Of a stretch of DNA of 6,768 bases, positions 6,236 to 6,768 are shown piece by piece; within the stretch, counting starts at the first letter, position 1, and each line of letters begins with the position of its first letter. Source of the stretch: Spirochaetaceae bacterium UBA1306 (GTDB lineage Bacteria; Spirochaetota; Spirochaetia; Treponematales; Rectinemataceae). Location: assembly GCA_002307245.1 (NCBI GenBank), contig DBTW01000072.1, positions 1-6,768 on the forward strand. Reading direction: 5' to 3'. Below the pieces are notes generated by a model. The model saw only the letters and a program-made list of their open reading frames with translations, did not search any database and was not told where the DNA came from. Both the position numbers and the translations under genes were made by a program.

Positions 6236-6768
6236 ATGTCTGAGGACCGCGTTGCGCAGTTGCGAGTGAACCGGATACAATGCCATAGCCACATCATGGA
6301 CAACTCAGTTAATTCAGGCCAGCGGCAAGCACCCGCTATTAAAAAAACCACCCAGCAGCGGCAGTCCGCTGCGAGCAGCCCGGAATCCGGCATTCCGGGC
6401 TGCCCAAGCTGCGGTGCCGCCGTCCCGGAAGGGGCCAAGTTCTGCGAGGCTTGCGGCGCCCCGGTCGAGGGCCCGAAGTTCTGCCCGAGCTGCGGAGCTC
6501 AGGTCAATCCGATTGCCGATATCTGCGAAGCTTGCGGCACTTGGCTGCTCGACGGCCAATGCAAGTTCTGTTACGCGCCGCTGGAGTCCGGGGCCGCCTT
6601 TTGCCCCGAATGCGGCAATCCTCAGGCCGGGATCGCCTGCCCGAGCTGCGGGAAGCTCAACGCCTTCGATTTTTGCAGCTCCTGCAATACGCCCCTGACC
6701 GACGCGGCCCGGCAGGCTTCGGCCTCGGCCCATGCGCATCCGCAGGTCATGAGCTTCCTTGCGGCCGC
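6236..6768 (+). CDS. Multi-knuckle zinc-ribbon protein, N-terminal part (3' end off window)
   Basis: The frame is open from ATG 6236 to the window edge, 177 codons. Residues 1-52 are polar and Gln/Ser/Ala-rich, probably disordered. From residue 56 to 150 there are eight CxxC knuckles: C56/C59, C70/C73, C83/C86, C97/C100, C109/C112, C123/C126, C135/C138 and C147/C150. Spacings of 10 residues (8 for the last) inside each pair suit four stacked zinc ribbons of the DZR / zinc_ribbon_2 kind, with repeated CPSCG and FCxxCG motifs. After residue 155 the chain turns Ala/Ser-rich and continues off the window. Such ribbons are binding or scaffold modules for nucleic acids or proteins, often fused to a membrane, FHA or other domain; the partner domain is not visible here. 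The start at 6236 is chosen for its GAGGGG site; 6296 remains possible. The protein looks cytoplasmic at its N-terminus. Confidence 0.85.
   Translation, partial: MSEDRVAQLRVNRIQCHSHIMDNSVNSGQRQAPAIKKTTQQRQSAASSPESGIPGCPSCGAAVPEGAKFCEACGAPVEGPKFCPSCGAQVNPIADICEACGTWLLDGQCKFCYAPLESGAAFCPECGNPQAGIACPSCGKLNAFDFCSSCNTPLTDAARQASASAHAHPQVMSFLAA
6375..6403 (+). repeat. Perfect 12-bp inverted repeat with 5-nt loop inside the zinc-ribbon gene
   Basis: GCAGCCCGGAAT (6375-6386) and ATTCCGGGCTGC (6392-6403) are exact reverse complements around the loop CCGGC. The hairpin spans codons for SSPESGIPGC, at the junction between the disordered N-terminus and the first CxxC knuckle. No T-run follows, so it is not a standard terminator. 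Confidence 0.8.

Noticed and set aside
6341..6403. A7 run followed by a strong hairpin, considered as a programmed frameshift site
   Set aside because: The zero frame reads T_AAA_AAA_A, not a canonical -1 slippery heptamer, the spacing to the hairpin is 27 nt (normally 5-9), and the zinc-ribbon frame continues without needing a shift.
6761..6768. GCGGCCGC at the right edge, also at 1542-1549 and 5538-5545, considered as a repeated site or cloning boundary
   Set aside because: An 8-bp GC palindrome is expected several times in DNA this GC-rich, and the left edge shows no matching site.

Overview
The window is a high-GC bacterial chromosomal segment with tightly packed genes, strong G/C bias at third codon positions, and two lipoproteins. 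An Ala/Lys-rich helical lipoprotein of DUF4398 type, a CHASE2-like sensor and a multi-knuckle zinc-ribbon protein together fit a free-living or host-associated member of the Spirochaetota. That assignment is inference from gene content only; there is no rRNA or other marker gene here.

Layout. Bases 1-1436 (minus strand) hold the N-terminal 478 codons of a membrane sensor with a degenerate CHASE2-like ectodomain; its C-terminal output domain, probably a nucleotide cyclase, lies off the left edge. A 134-bp divergent intergenic region separates it from a plus-strand 191-aa helical lipoprotein (1571-2146), which is followed by a long nested hairpin that looks like a terminator (2182-2248). A two-gene plus-strand operon follows: a 669-aa protein with about 13 membrane spans and a complete C-terminal endonuclease/exonuclease/phosphatase (EEP) domain (2410-4419), then a 431-aa lipoprotein glycoside hydrolase of clan GH-A, GH39-like (4419-5714), whose GTG start shares one base with the upstream stop. 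A minus-strand orphan gene (5729-6112) converges on the operon with a 14-bp gap. A 123-bp divergent region then carries a run of nine C (nine G on the minus strand) beside the orphan's promoter, and the window ends inside a plus-strand zinc-ribbon protein with eight CxxC knuckles (6236 onward).

How they may work together. The EEP and GH proteins are the strongest functional unit. Both are predicted to act on the outer side of the cytoplasmic membrane or at the cell surface, one on a phosphoester or phosphodiester and one on a glycosidic bond, so together they could process a phosphorylated glycolipid or surface glycan. This is inference. The other genes appear to be independent transcription units. 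No tRNA, rRNA, CRISPR array, insertion sequence or phage gene was seen.
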